Positions 18,545 through 28,694 of a DNA stretch of 64,000 nt are shown here, one piece after another (position 1 is the stretch's first letter; each line of letters starts with the position of its first letter). The stretch covers positions 62,001-126,000 of the forward strand of contig NZ_JACYMM010000003.1 of assembly GCF_020858115.1 (NCBI RefSeq). The letters are read 5' to 3'. The stretch is from Janthinobacterium sp. FW305-129 (GTDB lineage: Bacteria; Pseudomonadota; Gammaproteobacteria; Burkholderiales; Burkholderiaceae_D). The position numbers and the translations under genes are program-made. The notes under the pieces are model-generated. The model did no database searches and was not told the origin of the DNA. It was given only the letters and a program-made list of their open reading frames with translations.

Positions 18545-19801
18545 ATGGCCCTCGCCACCAAATGCCCCCATTGCAACACGATATTTCGGGTCGCTGCTGA
18601 CCAGTTGAAGTTACGTGGGGGCATCGTGCGCTGTGGCACATGCAGGGAAGTGTTTGACGGCAATGCCGCGCTGGTCGATCCAGCCGCGGCATCGCCGTTT
18701 TTAACATCCGCCCCCGGCACGGCCGCCCCGCCGTCGGCCAGTTACCTAGCCGACAACAGTCTGGCGTCCGCCATGGACGACGAACCCATTTATTCCCTCG
18801 ACTTCGACACCTCGTTCGACCCGTTCGGCATCTTGCCGGAAACGGCGCAACTCAAGGATGACGCAGACGATGGCGAACACATCGAGCTGGACCTCGACGT
18901 GGTCCTGCCCGACGAGGCGCTGGCCGACGCGCCGGCCGCCGCACCGCTCGACATACCTGAACCTGAAGCAACACCGGCAGAAACACTGCCAGAACCGCCA
19001 GAACCACCGTTGCCCCAGCCGATGGCGCCCTTCAAGCGCCGCCAGGTGGATGACGCGCCCGCCTTCGCCACGTATTTGCGCGATAGCCGCCGCGAACCGA
19101 ACCTGGAAGCTGGCGCCGCACCGGTGCTGCCTGCGGCCGAAAAAGTCAGCCTGGACAAGCCTGCGACCGCGCGCCGGGAACCCACGCTGGCAGACCACTC
19201 GTTCGAAGCGCTGCCCGCCGCCCCCGTTGCACCGGCGCCAGCCGAAGAGCAGGAAGAATCCGTCCTGCCGCCGGCCGACGAGGAACCGGCCTTCGTCACC
19301 CAGGGCCGGCGCCGCGAACAGAGCAGCAAAGCCTTGCGCGTGGCCATGGCCGCCGGCTCCGTGGCGCTGCTACTTTTGTTATTCCTGCAAGTAATGACCA
19401 CCTTCCGCAATCCGCTGGCGGCACAATTTCCGCAATGGAAGCCGACCTTGGTCGCGCTGTGCAAGCTCAGCGGCTGCCAGGTCGACTTGCCGGCGCAGAT
19501 CGAGGCGCTGTCCATCGAGCAGGGCGAGCTGCAAACCTTGAAGGAACAGACCTTTTCATATGTGTCGCTGCTGCGCAACCAGAGCCGCAGCGTGCAAGCC
19601 TGGCCCAGCATCGAACTGACCCTCAACGACGCCAACGACAAGCCGGTCTTGCGCCGCGTCATCGCGCCGCGCGACTACCTGCCAGCCGCTATCGACGTGC
19701 GCCAGGGTTTTGCGCCGCGTTCGGAACAAACCATCAAACTGTACTTTGCATTAGACCAGCTCACGGCGTCTGGCTATCATATCGCCATCTTTTACCCCTA
19801 A
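18545..19801 (+). CDS. Zinc-ribbon / DUF3426 membrane protein
   Basis: A 418-residue protein with an N-terminal MJ0042-type zinc ribbon (C7, C10, C30, C33 in 'CPHCNTIF...VRCGTC'), a long acidic Pro/Ala/Glu-rich linker that looks disordered (about 40-255), one membrane helix at about 262-283, and a C-terminal DUF3426 domain predicted outside the cytoplasm. The family is common downstream of prmA in betaproteobacteria and has no established function. ATG at 18545 starts right at the zinc ribbon; longer in-frame readings overlap prmA. A PfkB kinase gene follows 11 bases later. Confidence 0.88.
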   Translation: MALATKCPHCNTIFRVAADQLKLRGGIVRCGTCREVFDGNAALVDPAAASPFLTSAPGTAAPPSASYLADNSLASAMDDEPIYSLDFDTSFDPFGILPETAQLKDDADDGEHIELDLDVVLPDEALADAPAAAPLDIPEPEATPAETLPEPPEPPLPQPMAPFKRRQVDDAPAFATYLRDSRREPNLEAGAAPVLPAAEKVSLDKPATARREPTLADHSFEALPAAPVAPAPAEEQEESVLPPADEEPAFVTQGRRREQSSKALRVAMAAGSVALLLLLFLQVMTTFRNPLAAQFPQWKPTLVALCKLSGCQVDLPAQIEALSIEQGELQTLKEQTFSYVSLLRNQSRSVQAWPSIELTLNDANDKPVLRRVIAPRDYLPAAIDVRQGFAPRSEQTIKLYFALDQLTASGYHIAIFYP

Positions 19802-19812
19802 CAGACACTATC

Positions 19813-20751
19813 ATGACCAAAACATCGCTGATCTGCGGCTCGCTTGCCACCGACACCATCATGCAATTCCCCGGCCGCTTCGGCGAATCCCTGCTGGCCG
19901 ACCAGTTGCACAAGGTGAACGTCTCCTTCCTCGTACCTACCATGCGCACGGAGTTTGGCGGCTGCTCGGGTAACATCGCCTACAGCCTGAAAATGCTGGG
20001 CGGTGACCCGCGCATCGTCGGCGTGATGGGGCAAGATAGCGCCGCCTATCTGGAACGCCTGCAAAAGCTGGGCATTTCCACCGCCAACATCCTGATCAAG
20101 GCCGATAGCTACAACGCGCAGTGCTTCGTCACGGCCGATGCGGACAATAACCAGATCAATGCCTTCCACCCTGGCGCCATGTCGTTCGCGCATGAAAACC
20201 CCATCGCCAATGCCGGCCCGGCCAAGGTCGCCATCATTTCGCCGGACGGCGACCAGGGCATGCTCAAGCACGCCGCCGACCTGGCCGAGCTGGGCATTCC
20301 CTTCATGTTCGACCCGGGCCAGCAGTTGCCGCGTTTCAATGGAGAACAGTTGATCGACTTCATCAACAAAGCCACGTATGTATCGGCCAACGACTATGAA
20401 ATGGAAATGTTGATGGAACGCACGGGCTTGACCCTGCCGGACATCGCCAGCCGCCTGGAAGCGCTGATCGTCACGCGTGGTGAAAAGGGTTCGGAAATCT
20501 ATACGGACGGCAAGCGCATCGACATTCCTGTCGTGACCGCCAAGGAAGTGCTGGATCCGACCGGCTGCGGCGACGCCTACCGTGCCGGCTTGCTGTTCGG
20601 CATCACCAACGACCTGGGCTGGGAAACCAGCGGCCGCCTGGCCAGCCTGCTGGGCGCCATCAAGATCGCCACCCAGGGTGCGCAAAACCACGTGTTTACG
20701 CCAGAGAGCATTGCCGACCAGTTCGAAGCGGCGTTTGGTTACCGCTATTAA
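19813..20751 (+). CDS. PfkB-family carbohydrate/adenosine kinase
   Basis: A 312-residue ribokinase-fold kinase. 'GSLATDTIMQFPGRF' is the substrate-binding N-terminus, 'TEFGGCSGNIAYSLKMLGG' the Gly-rich PfkB signature 1, and 'LDPTGCGDAYRAGLL' signature 2 with the catalytic base Asp at 254 in the GCGD anion hole. The sequence pattern is closest to the adenosine-kinase-like branch; the substrate could be adenosine or another nucleoside or sugar. It ends the accB-to-pfkB gene cluster and is followed by a palindromic repeat that may serve as the 3' end. Confidence 0.88.
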   Translation: MTKTSLICGSLATDTIMQFPGRFGESLLADQLHKVNVSFLVPTMRTEFGGCSGNIAYSLKMLGGDPRIVGVMGQDSAAYLERLQKLGISTANILIKADSYNAQCFVTADADNNQINAFHPGAMSFAHENPIANAGPAKVAIISPDGDQGMLKHAADLAELGIPFMFDPGQQLPRFNGEQLIDFINKATYVSANDYEMEMLMERTGLTLPDIASRLEALIVTRGEKGSEIYTDGKRIDIPVVTAKEVLDPTGCGDAYRAGLLFGITNDLGWETSGRLASLLGAIKIATQGAQNHVFTPESIADQFEAAFGYRY

Positions 20752-20754
20752 TAT

Positions 20755-20853
20755 GTAGGTCGGGTTAGCGCGGTAAAACCGCGCGTAATCCGACAACATC
20801 GCTGGCATGGCAAGTGGGGATGTCGGCTTACGCTACGCTAAGCCGACCTACCC
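20755..20853. repeat. REP-like palindromic repeat (two hairpins in inverted order)
   Basis: Two imperfect hairpins follow one another: one with arms GTCGGGTTAGCGCGG and CCGCGCGTAATCCGAC, the other with arms GTCGGCTTACG and CGCTAAGCCGAC. The outermost 9 bases GTAGGTCGG and CCGACCTAC are perfect inverted copies, so the whole unit can also fold as one long structure. GTAGGTCGG(A/C)TTA-type palindromes are a widespread class of intergenic REP-like repeats in Gram-negative bacteria. It lies between convergent pfkB and yggT and may protect the 3' ends of both messages. Confidence 0.75.
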
Positions 20854-20865
20854 CTCACATCACCA

Positions 20866-21399
20866 TCATCGCAGCACAATAATCATCCCCACCAGCACCT
20901 GCGCGATCTGCAGCAGGATCAACGCCACCAGCAGCGACAAATCCAGACTGCCCACCAGCGGCACCACCTTGCGGATCGGACGCAGCAGCGGCTCGTTCAG
21001 GGCCCGTACGAACGGCGCCAGCGGCGCATGCGGGTTGACCCAGCTGAAGATGGCTTCGATGATCAGCAAGGCCATGAAACCGTAGAGTATCCATTGCAGG
21101 AAGCGTTGCAGCGACTTGAGCAGCACCACCTCGACGGGAGCCCCGGAAATAAACAGCACCGAGCTGGCCAGCAGCACGATCAGGAAGGCGCCGATCAGGC
21201 TGGCCCAGTCATACCCGCCCACGCCCGGCACCACGCGGCGCAGGGGGCGCACCAGCCAGTCGGACAATTGAAACGTGAATTGCGCCACCGACGAGGGCGG
21301 CCGCACGCGCACCGCCTGCATCCAGAAGCGCAGCAGCAACACGCCGCCCAGCAAGGTGGCGATGGTATCAACGATCAATGTAAGGATAACGATCAGCAC
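20866..21399 (-). CDS. YggT-family integral membrane protein
   Basis: A 177-residue hydrophobic protein with two YggT repeats, each of paired membrane helices followed by an amphipathic 'R-P-hydrophobic-R-R/K-V-V-P' segment: 'WLVRPLRRVVPGVGGYDW' and 'LLRPIRKVVPLVGSLDLS'. YggT proteins sit in the inner membrane and have been linked to osmotic or cation tolerance, but the exact role is not settled. It is the gene downstream of the H1-like gene on the minus strand, but the terminator at 21412-21447 should separate the two transcripts, so it probably has its own promoter. Confidence 0.9.
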   Translation of the reverse strand: MLIVILTLIVDTIATLLGGVLLLRFWMQAVRVRPPSSVAQFTFQLSDWLVRPLRRVVPGVGGYDWASLIGAFLIVLLASSVLFISGAPVEVVLLKSLQRFLQWILYGFMALLIIEAIFSWVNPHAPLAPFVRALNEPLLRPIRKVVPLVGSLDLSLLVALILLQIAQVLVGMIIVLR

Positions 21400-21411
21400 G
21401 ACTAATTCTCC

Positions 21412-21447
21412 AAAAAAAAACCGCTGTGTGATTGAGTCACACAGCGG
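21412..21447 (-). terminator. Intrinsic terminator of the H1-like gene
   Basis: A perfect 11-bp stem CCGCTGTGTGA/TCACACAGCGG with a 5-base loop is followed on the minus strand by a run of nine T residues. It lies 36 bases after the stop of the H1-like gene and just before yggT, in the correct orientation to end the H1-like transcript. Confidence 0.9.
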
Positions 21448-21482
21448 CGTGTTGCCTCATCCAGGCACCCGTATCGCAGGAA

Positions 21483-22733
21483 TTACGATGGGCGGGTGCT
21501 GGTTGGGAATGGCCAGGCTGCAGCCGGTGCCAACACGGTTTTTGCTACAGGTGCGATAGGCGCCGATGGCTTGGCGACAGGCGCTGCCTTCTTCGGTGCG
21601 GCCTTTTTAGGCGCGGCCTTCTTGGCGGCTGGCTTGGCGGCCACGGCGGCTGGCGCCGCTGGAGCTGCTGCCGGCGCTGCTGCCATGACTGGCGCGGCGG
21701 CTGGCTTGGCGGCAGGTTTCGCTGCTGCTTTCGCTGCCGGCTTGGCCGCTGGCTTGGCTGCAGCTTTTGCTGCCGGCTTCGCTGCTACCTTGGCCGCTGG
21801 CTTGGCTACCGGGTTCGCTGCTGCTTTGGCGGCTGGCTTCGCTGCGACCTTGGCCGCTGGCTTGGCTGCCGCTTTCGCTGCCGGCTTCGCTGCTGCCTTG
21901 GCCGCTGGCTTGGCTGCGGCCTTGGCTGCGGCCTTGGCTGCCGGCTTCGCTGCTACCTTGGCTGCTGGCTTCGCTGCTACCTTGGCTGCTGGCTTCGCTG
22001 CTACCTTGGCCGCTGGCTTCGCTGCAGCTTTTGCTGCTGGCTTGGCTGCTGCTTTGGCGGCCGGCTTCGCTGCTGCCTTGGCGACGACTTTTTTCGCTGC
22101 TGGCTTGGCTGCCGCTTTGGCGGCCGGCTTGGCTGCTGCCTTGGCTGCAGGTTTCGCTGCGGCTTTTTTCGCTACCGGCTTCGCTGCTACCTTGGCTGCT
22201 GGCTTGGCTGCAGCTTTGGCTGCTGGCTTTGCGGCTGCTTTGGCGGCTGGCTTGGCTGCTGCCTTGGCGACGACTTTTTTCGCTGCTGGCTTGGCTGCTG
22301 CCTTGGCTGCAGGTTTCGCTGCGGCTTTTTTCACTGCTGGCTTGGCGGCTGCCTTGGCGGCAGGTTTCGCTGCGGCTTTTGCCGCCGGCTTGGCAACGGC
22401 TTTTTTCGCCGCTGGCTTGGCGGCTGCCTTGGCGACAGGTTTCGCTGCCACTTTCGCTGCCGGCTTGGCGGCTGCCTTGGCTGCCGGCTTGGCTGCCGGT
22501 TTTGCTGCTGCCTTGGCCGCTGGTTTCGCTGCGGCTTTCGCTACTGGCTTGGCAGCCACTTTTGCTGCAGGCTTGGCTGCGGCTTTGGCGGCTGGTTTTG
22601 CTGCTGGTTTCGCTGCGGCTTTGGCAGCTGGTTTAGCGGCAACCGTCTTCGCTGCGGCTGCCGGCTTCTTCGCGGCAGGAGCAGCCTTGGCGGCTGGTTT
22701 CTTTACTTCTGATTTCTTAGCGGCTGTTGCCAT
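21483..22733 (-). CDS. Histone H1-like lysine/alanine/proline-rich DNA-binding protein
   Basis: A 416-residue protein almost wholly built of short Ala/Lys/Pro repeats, mainly KPAAKAAA and KPAAKVAA units with KPVAK and KKVVAK variants, about 35-40 tandem units in register. Such tails resemble AlgP/PhaF and bacterial H1-like proteins, which bind DNA through the lysines and contract by slippage. The C-terminal 60 residues leave the repeat (KKAAPKKAAPVAKPS) and end in 'AWPFPTSTRPS', an aromatic-proline tail that looks specific. ATG 22733 has a GGAGAG site 4 bases upstream. The repeat makes this locus prone to length variation and to assembly error. No globular domain is visible. Confidence 0.85.
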   Translation of the reverse strand: MATAAKKSEVKKPAAKAAPAAKKPAAAAKTVAAKPAAKAAAKPAAKPAAKAAAKPAAKVAAKPVAKAAAKPAAKAAAKPAAKPAAKAAAKPAAKVAAKPVAKAAAKPAAKKAVAKPAAKAAAKPAAKAAAKPAVKKAAAKPAAKAAAKPAAKKVVAKAAAKPAAKAAAKPAAKAAAKPAAKVAAKPVAKKAAAKPAAKAAAKPAAKAAAKPAAKKVVAKAAAKPAAKAAAKPAAKAAAKPAAKVAAKPAAKVAAKPAAKVAAKPAAKAAAKAAAKPAAKAAAKPAAKAAAKPAAKVAAKPAAKAAANPVAKPAAKVAAKPAAKAAAKPAAKPAAKAAAKPAAKPAAAPVMAAAPAAAPAAPAAVAAKPAAKKAAPKKAAPKKAAPVAKPSAPIAPVAKTVLAPAAAWPFPTSTRPS

Positions 22734-23029
22734 TTGTCTCTCCTTCATCTGAGATGAGAAATTTAAGCTACAAGATTTAAACCCGTCCGGCCCACCACTG
22801 GGATAGGCCAGGCGAATTATTCATCGGCACAAACGGTCGTTTGCGCTAATGAATTCGGCACCAGCTGAACTGCTGCAACTCCTCACGTTTGCAGCACTTC
22901 AGCCATCGTCGGTGCCACCCTGCTTTATCTCGCAGCTGGTGGCAAAGTCTGAATTCGGTCATTCGTTTTCGATGCCGTGCGTTTTTTCGCTCCTCGCATC
23001 GCGCTCGCCACAACACCCATGCGTCAAAT

Positions 23030-23067
23030 AAAAAACCGCCATGCCTGAAAAAATTCGGGCACGGCGG
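23030..23067 (-). terminator. Intrinsic terminator in the nrdB to H1-like gap
   Basis: Arms CCGCCATGCC (23036-23045) and GGCACGGCGG (23058-23067) pair with one mismatch around a 12-base loop, followed on the minus strand by six T residues. It is oriented for minus-strand transcription only. nrdB already has its own terminator about 360 bases upstream, so this one must end a different transcript, such as the predicted small RNA. Confidence 0.75.
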
Positions 23068-23178
23068 CAGACGAAAACGGTGTGGTTTTGTGCATATCCG
23101 TGTAAATCTGTATCCCTGTTTTGCGAGGTTTTTTCGCTACCGCGCTGGTTAAAAAACCCCGCATTCTAACGCTCGCAT
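23030..23178 (-). ncRNA. Candidate small RNA (or attenuated leader of the H1-like gene)
   Basis: This stretch has no plausible ORF but has a complete transcription unit on the minus strand: a promoter (TTGACA, 16-base spacer, TATGAG, positions 23186-23213) and, about 150 nt later, an intrinsic terminator with a U6 run. The predicted RNA opens with a hairpin whose 12-bp arms (23151-23162 and 23123-23134) match at 11 of 12 positions, has a mostly unpaired A-rich middle, and closes with the terminator hairpin. The H1-like ORF begins about 300 bases further on, so the same promoter might feed a long regulated leader. Prediction only. Confidence 0.5.
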
Positions 23179-23185
23179 TTGCAAT

Positions 23186-23213
23186 CTCATAAAGTACACG
23201 AAAACCTTGTCAA
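23186..23213 (-). promoter_or_regulatory. Sigma-70-type promoter upstream of the candidate small RNA
   Basis: On the minus strand the -35 box is a perfect TTGACA (23208-23213) and the -10 box is TATGAG (23186-23191), 16 bases apart; the start would be near 23178. It lies in a non-coding region and points away from nrdB towards the terminator at 23030 and the H1-like gene. Confidence 0.55.
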
Positions 23214-23420
23214 TGCGCAACCGGCACGACACGTTTTCGCCCGCTTTTTTGCACGTTACGCGTGCTATCGCACAATCGCGCGGCAAATGCCGCCGCCAGC
23301 GTCTCCGGAAATGCTTTTTCGGGTGTGCGATGCGGCCATGCGCGGCATCCGGAAATCCTGGCGCAGGCCTCGTCGCATGCACCGATGATGCGCGCATTTT
23401 TCCGCCGCCACACACGCAAA

Positions 23421-23449
23421 AAAAAAGCGCCGTCACGATGACGGCGCTT
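23421..23449 (-). terminator. Intrinsic terminator of nrdB
   Basis: A perfect 11-bp stem AAGCGCCGTCA/TGACGGCGCTT with a three-base loop is followed on the minus strand by a run of T residues. It lies 22 bases downstream of the nrdB stop and ends the nrdAB transcript. Confidence 0.92.
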
Positions 23450-23471
23450 GTTGGCGTAGCCTGAAAAAGAA

Positions 23472-24623
23472 TTACTCCCAGTTCAGCGCACCGCCCGTTT
23501 GGTACTCGGTCACGCGGGTTTCGAAGAAGTTGCGTTCCTTCTTCATGTCGATCATTTCGCTCATCCACGGGAATGGATTTTCTTCCTGCGCGAACAGCGG
23601 CTCGATGCCGATCTGCTGCGCGCGGCGATTGGCGATGAAGCGCAAATAGCCCTTGAACATCGGCGCGTTCAGACCCAGCACGCCGCGCGGCATGGTGTCT
23701 TCTGCGTACGCGTATTCCAGTTCCACGGCCTTCATGAACAGATCCTTGATCTCTTCGCGGAAGGCGGCCGTCCACAGCTGCGGATTTTCCATCTTGATCG
23801 TGTTGATCAAGTCGATGCCGAAGTTGCAGTGCATCGATTCGTCGCGCAGGATGTACTGGTACTGCTCGGCCGCACCCATCATCTTGTTCTGGCGGCCCAG
23901 CGCCAGGATCTGCGTGAAGCCGACGTAGAAGAACAAACCTTCCATCAGGCAGGCGAAGACGATCAGGGACTTCAGCAGCTTCTGGTCGTTTTCCACCGTG
24001 CCGGTGACGAAGGCCGGGTCGGTCAGGGTGTTGATGAACGGGATCAGGAATTCATCCTTGTCGCGGATCGACTTGACTTCGTTGTAGGCGTTGAAGATCT
24101 CGCCTTCGTCCAGGCCCAGCGATTCGACGATGTACTGGTAGGCGTGCGTGTGGATCGCTTCCTCGAACGCCTGGCGCAGCAGGTACTGGCGGCACTCGGG
24201 CGCCGTGATGTGGCGGTAGGTGCCCAACACGATGTTGTTGGCGGCCAGCGAGTCGGCGGTAACAAAGAAGCCCAGGTTGCGCTTGACCAGGCGGCGCTCG
24301 TCGTCCGTCAGGCCGTTCGGGTTTTTCCACAGCTCGATATCGCGCTGCATGTTCACTTCCTGCGGCATCCAGTGGTTGGCGCAGCCGGCCAGGTATTTGT
24401 CCCACGCCCACTTGTACTTGAACGGCACCAGCTGGTTGACGTCCGTCTTGCCGTTGATGATGCGCTTGTCGTCAGCATTCACGCGGCGCGCCACTTGCTC
24501 GGCGTTCGCTTCGGACGGCTCGGCGCCGGCCGGCAGGTTCAATTCGGTATTTCCCAGTGGCGCTTGCTGCGCCGGACGCGGCACAGCTGCCGACGTGGTT
24601 TCATCATCCCAAGACAACGACAT
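23472..24623 (-). CDS. nrdB: Class Ia ribonucleotide reductase, beta subunit
   Basis: A 383-residue di-iron radical subunit of ribonucleotide reductase. Metal-ligand segments are visible in '[13 protein letters not shown]'-like context (here '[16 protein letters not shown]') and '[15 protein letters not shown]', and the C-terminal peptide that docks on NrdA is present (TGGALNWE). ATG 24623 has AAGGAAG 8 bases upstream; a start six codons earlier is also in frame. It is the second gene of nrdAB, separated from nrdA by about 118 bases that hold a 23-bp palindrome. The enzyme makes dNTPs aerobically. Confidence 0.96.
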   Translation of the reverse strand: MSLSWDDETTSAAVPRPAQQAPLGNTELNLPAGAEPSEANAEQVARRVNADDKRIINGKTDVNQLVPFKYKWAWDKYLAGCANHWMPQEVNMQRDIELWKNPNGLTDDERRLVKRNLGFFVTADSLAANNIVLGTYRHITAPECRQYLLRQAFEEAIHTHAYQYIVESLGLDEGEIFNAYNEVKSIRDKDEFLIPFINTLTDPAFVTGTVENDQKLLKSLIVFACLMEGLFFYVGFTQILALGRQNKMMGAAEQYQYILRDESMHCNFGIDLINTIKMENPQLWTAAFREEIKDLFMKAVELEYAYAEDTMPRGVLGLNAPMFKGYLRFIANRRAQQIGIEPLFAQEENPFPWMSEMIDMKKERNFFETRVTEYQTGGALNWE

Positions 24624-24707
24624 ATTCTTCTTCCTTTCCATGCCGGCGAGCCGGCGATCCGCAACAGGCCCGTTGAATCGGACAATGCGGACATTGACAA
24701 CATTGAA

Positions 24708-24730
24708 TCAGCCCAGAAGTTCTGGGCTGA
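24708..24730. repeat. Palindrome in the nrdA-nrdB gap
   Basis: TCAGCCCAGAA and TTCTGGGCTGA are perfect inverted copies around a single central base. It lies 12 bases downstream of the nrdA stop and has no T-run, so it is more likely an mRNA-stabilising or processing hairpin between the two cistrons than a terminator. A dimeric regulator site cannot be excluded. Confidence 0.6.
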
Positions 24731-24741
24731 CAACTAAAATC

Positions 24742-27690
<2,949 letters not shown>

Positions 27691-27902
27691 TGAAGCTCCC
27701 GTTGTCAGCTAAAGTCAGCCTGCAGTTTTGCTGCCGCGTGTGTTGTTGAATAGAACGCCCGATGGTCAGGGTTTCTTCAGGTATTTGTTGCTAAATAGTA
27801 AATTAATGATGCATAAAACAGGGTCAGAATCCATATCGCCACACCGCACTGCCCGGCTGGCGCGAAACACGATCGAGGGTGATAAACCGCCAGTTCCAGT
27901 GC

Positions 27903-27931
27903 TTTATCAGCAATCCGGGTAGCTTTGACAA
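27903..27931 (-). promoter_or_regulatory. Predicted sigma-70 promoter of nrdAB
   Basis: On the minus strand TTGTCA (27926-27931) and GATAAA (27903-27908) are separated by 17 bases, giving a start near 27896 and a leader of about 205 nt before nrdA. The paired NrdR boxes lie 24 bases upstream of the -35. Confidence 0.45.
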
Positions 27932-27954
27932 TAATTCTGAAAACGTCTGTGATG

Positions 27955-28001
27955 GCACTACATATAGTCTTTACATCCAACTTCTGCACTAATTGTAGTG
28001 C
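27955..28001. promoter_or_regulatory. Tandem NrdR boxes upstream of nrdAB
   Basis: Two 16-base sites, GCACTACATATAGTCT (27955-27970) and GCACTAATTGTAGTGC (27986-28001), fit the NrdR consensus ACACWATATATWGTGT at 13 and 11 positions. Their centres are 31 bases apart, the three-helical-turn spacing usual for NrdR box pairs. NrdR is the ATP/dATP-sensing zinc-ribbon repressor of ribonucleotide reductase operons. No other gene but nrdA lies downstream in the right direction. Confidence 0.8.
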
Positions 28002-28082
28002 CCATCGAAGGGCGATGCAATAGTTTTCCGGCATCCGTCGGCGTAATTTTTTGTATTTTCATATACGATTTCGGTTGACTTT

Positions 28083-28694
28083 TCAGGGCATGGATGGAAA
28101 GCCCAATCCCCGCGAAGTAAGCGCTAACGCAGGCTGCCCGCGCAGGGTTTCCAGCCAGCATACTTGGTAAAAATGCCAGTCAAAAAACGGCCCCGGATCC
28201 GTCTTCCTCCCCGGTGCGATATGCTCGTGGCCACGCACCTGGGACAGCCCGTAGCGCGCCACCAGCGCCGCCGTCAGCGCCGCCAGCACGCGGTATTGCT
28301 GCGGCTGAAAGGGGACAGAGTCCGAACCTTCCATTTCAATACCGATGGAATAGCCGTTGCATTGCGGGCGCCCTGCGAACATGGACGCGCCGGCATGCCA
28401 GGCACGTTGATCAGCAGAAACATATTGCAACAGCGCACCATCGCGCCGCACAAAAAAGTGCGCCGACACCTGCAAGCCACGCAGGTCGGCGAAAGAAGGA
28501 TCGGCATTATAATCTACCCGGCCCGTAAACAAGTCCGACACATGCGGCCCGCCAAAGTGGCCGCCCGGCAAGCTGATGTTATGGATCACCAGCAAGTCGA
28601 CTTGCGCACCATCCGGGCGCGCATCGTGGTAGGGGGAGTCATAGCGCAGCGCGCCATCGCACCAGCCGTCTTCATCTATCGTCCATGCGCTCAT
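28083..28694 (-). CDS. ampD: 1,6-anhydro-N-acetylmuramyl-L-alanine amidase
   Basis: A 203-residue cytoplasmic zinc amidase of the Amidase_2 family that removes the stem peptide from anhydro-muropeptides in cell-wall recycling; its loss often derepresses AmpC beta-lactamase. Zinc ligands are in 'LLVIHNISLPGG' (His) and 'RGHEHIAPGRKTDPGPFFDW' (His and Asp). The start ATG at 28694 (MSAWTIDEDGW) lies inside the 3' end of the sigma-54 activator gene, a 23-base overlap. The C-terminal 20 residues are less conserved. mpl, which uses its product, is at 12298. Confidence 0.94.
   Translation of the reverse strand: MSAWTIDEDGWCDGALRYDSPYHDARPDGAQVDLLVIHNISLPGGHFGGPHVSDLFTGRVDYNADPSFADLRGLQVSAHFFVRRDGALLQYVSADQRAWHAGASMFAGRPQCNGYSIGIEMEGSDSVPFQPQQYRVLAALTAALVARYGLSQVRGHEHIAPGRKTDPGPFFDWHFYQVCWLETLRGQPALALTSRGLGFPSMP

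Noticed and set aside
21700-22650. Tandem DNA repeats that could suggest a CRISPR array
   Set aside because: Repeats are in codon register inside a protein gene, with no unique spacers.
21496-22752. 418-codon plus-strand frame of Ala/Gly/Phe repeats
   Set aside because: Mirror of the KPAA repeat gene on the other strand, which has the ribosome-binding site and terminator.
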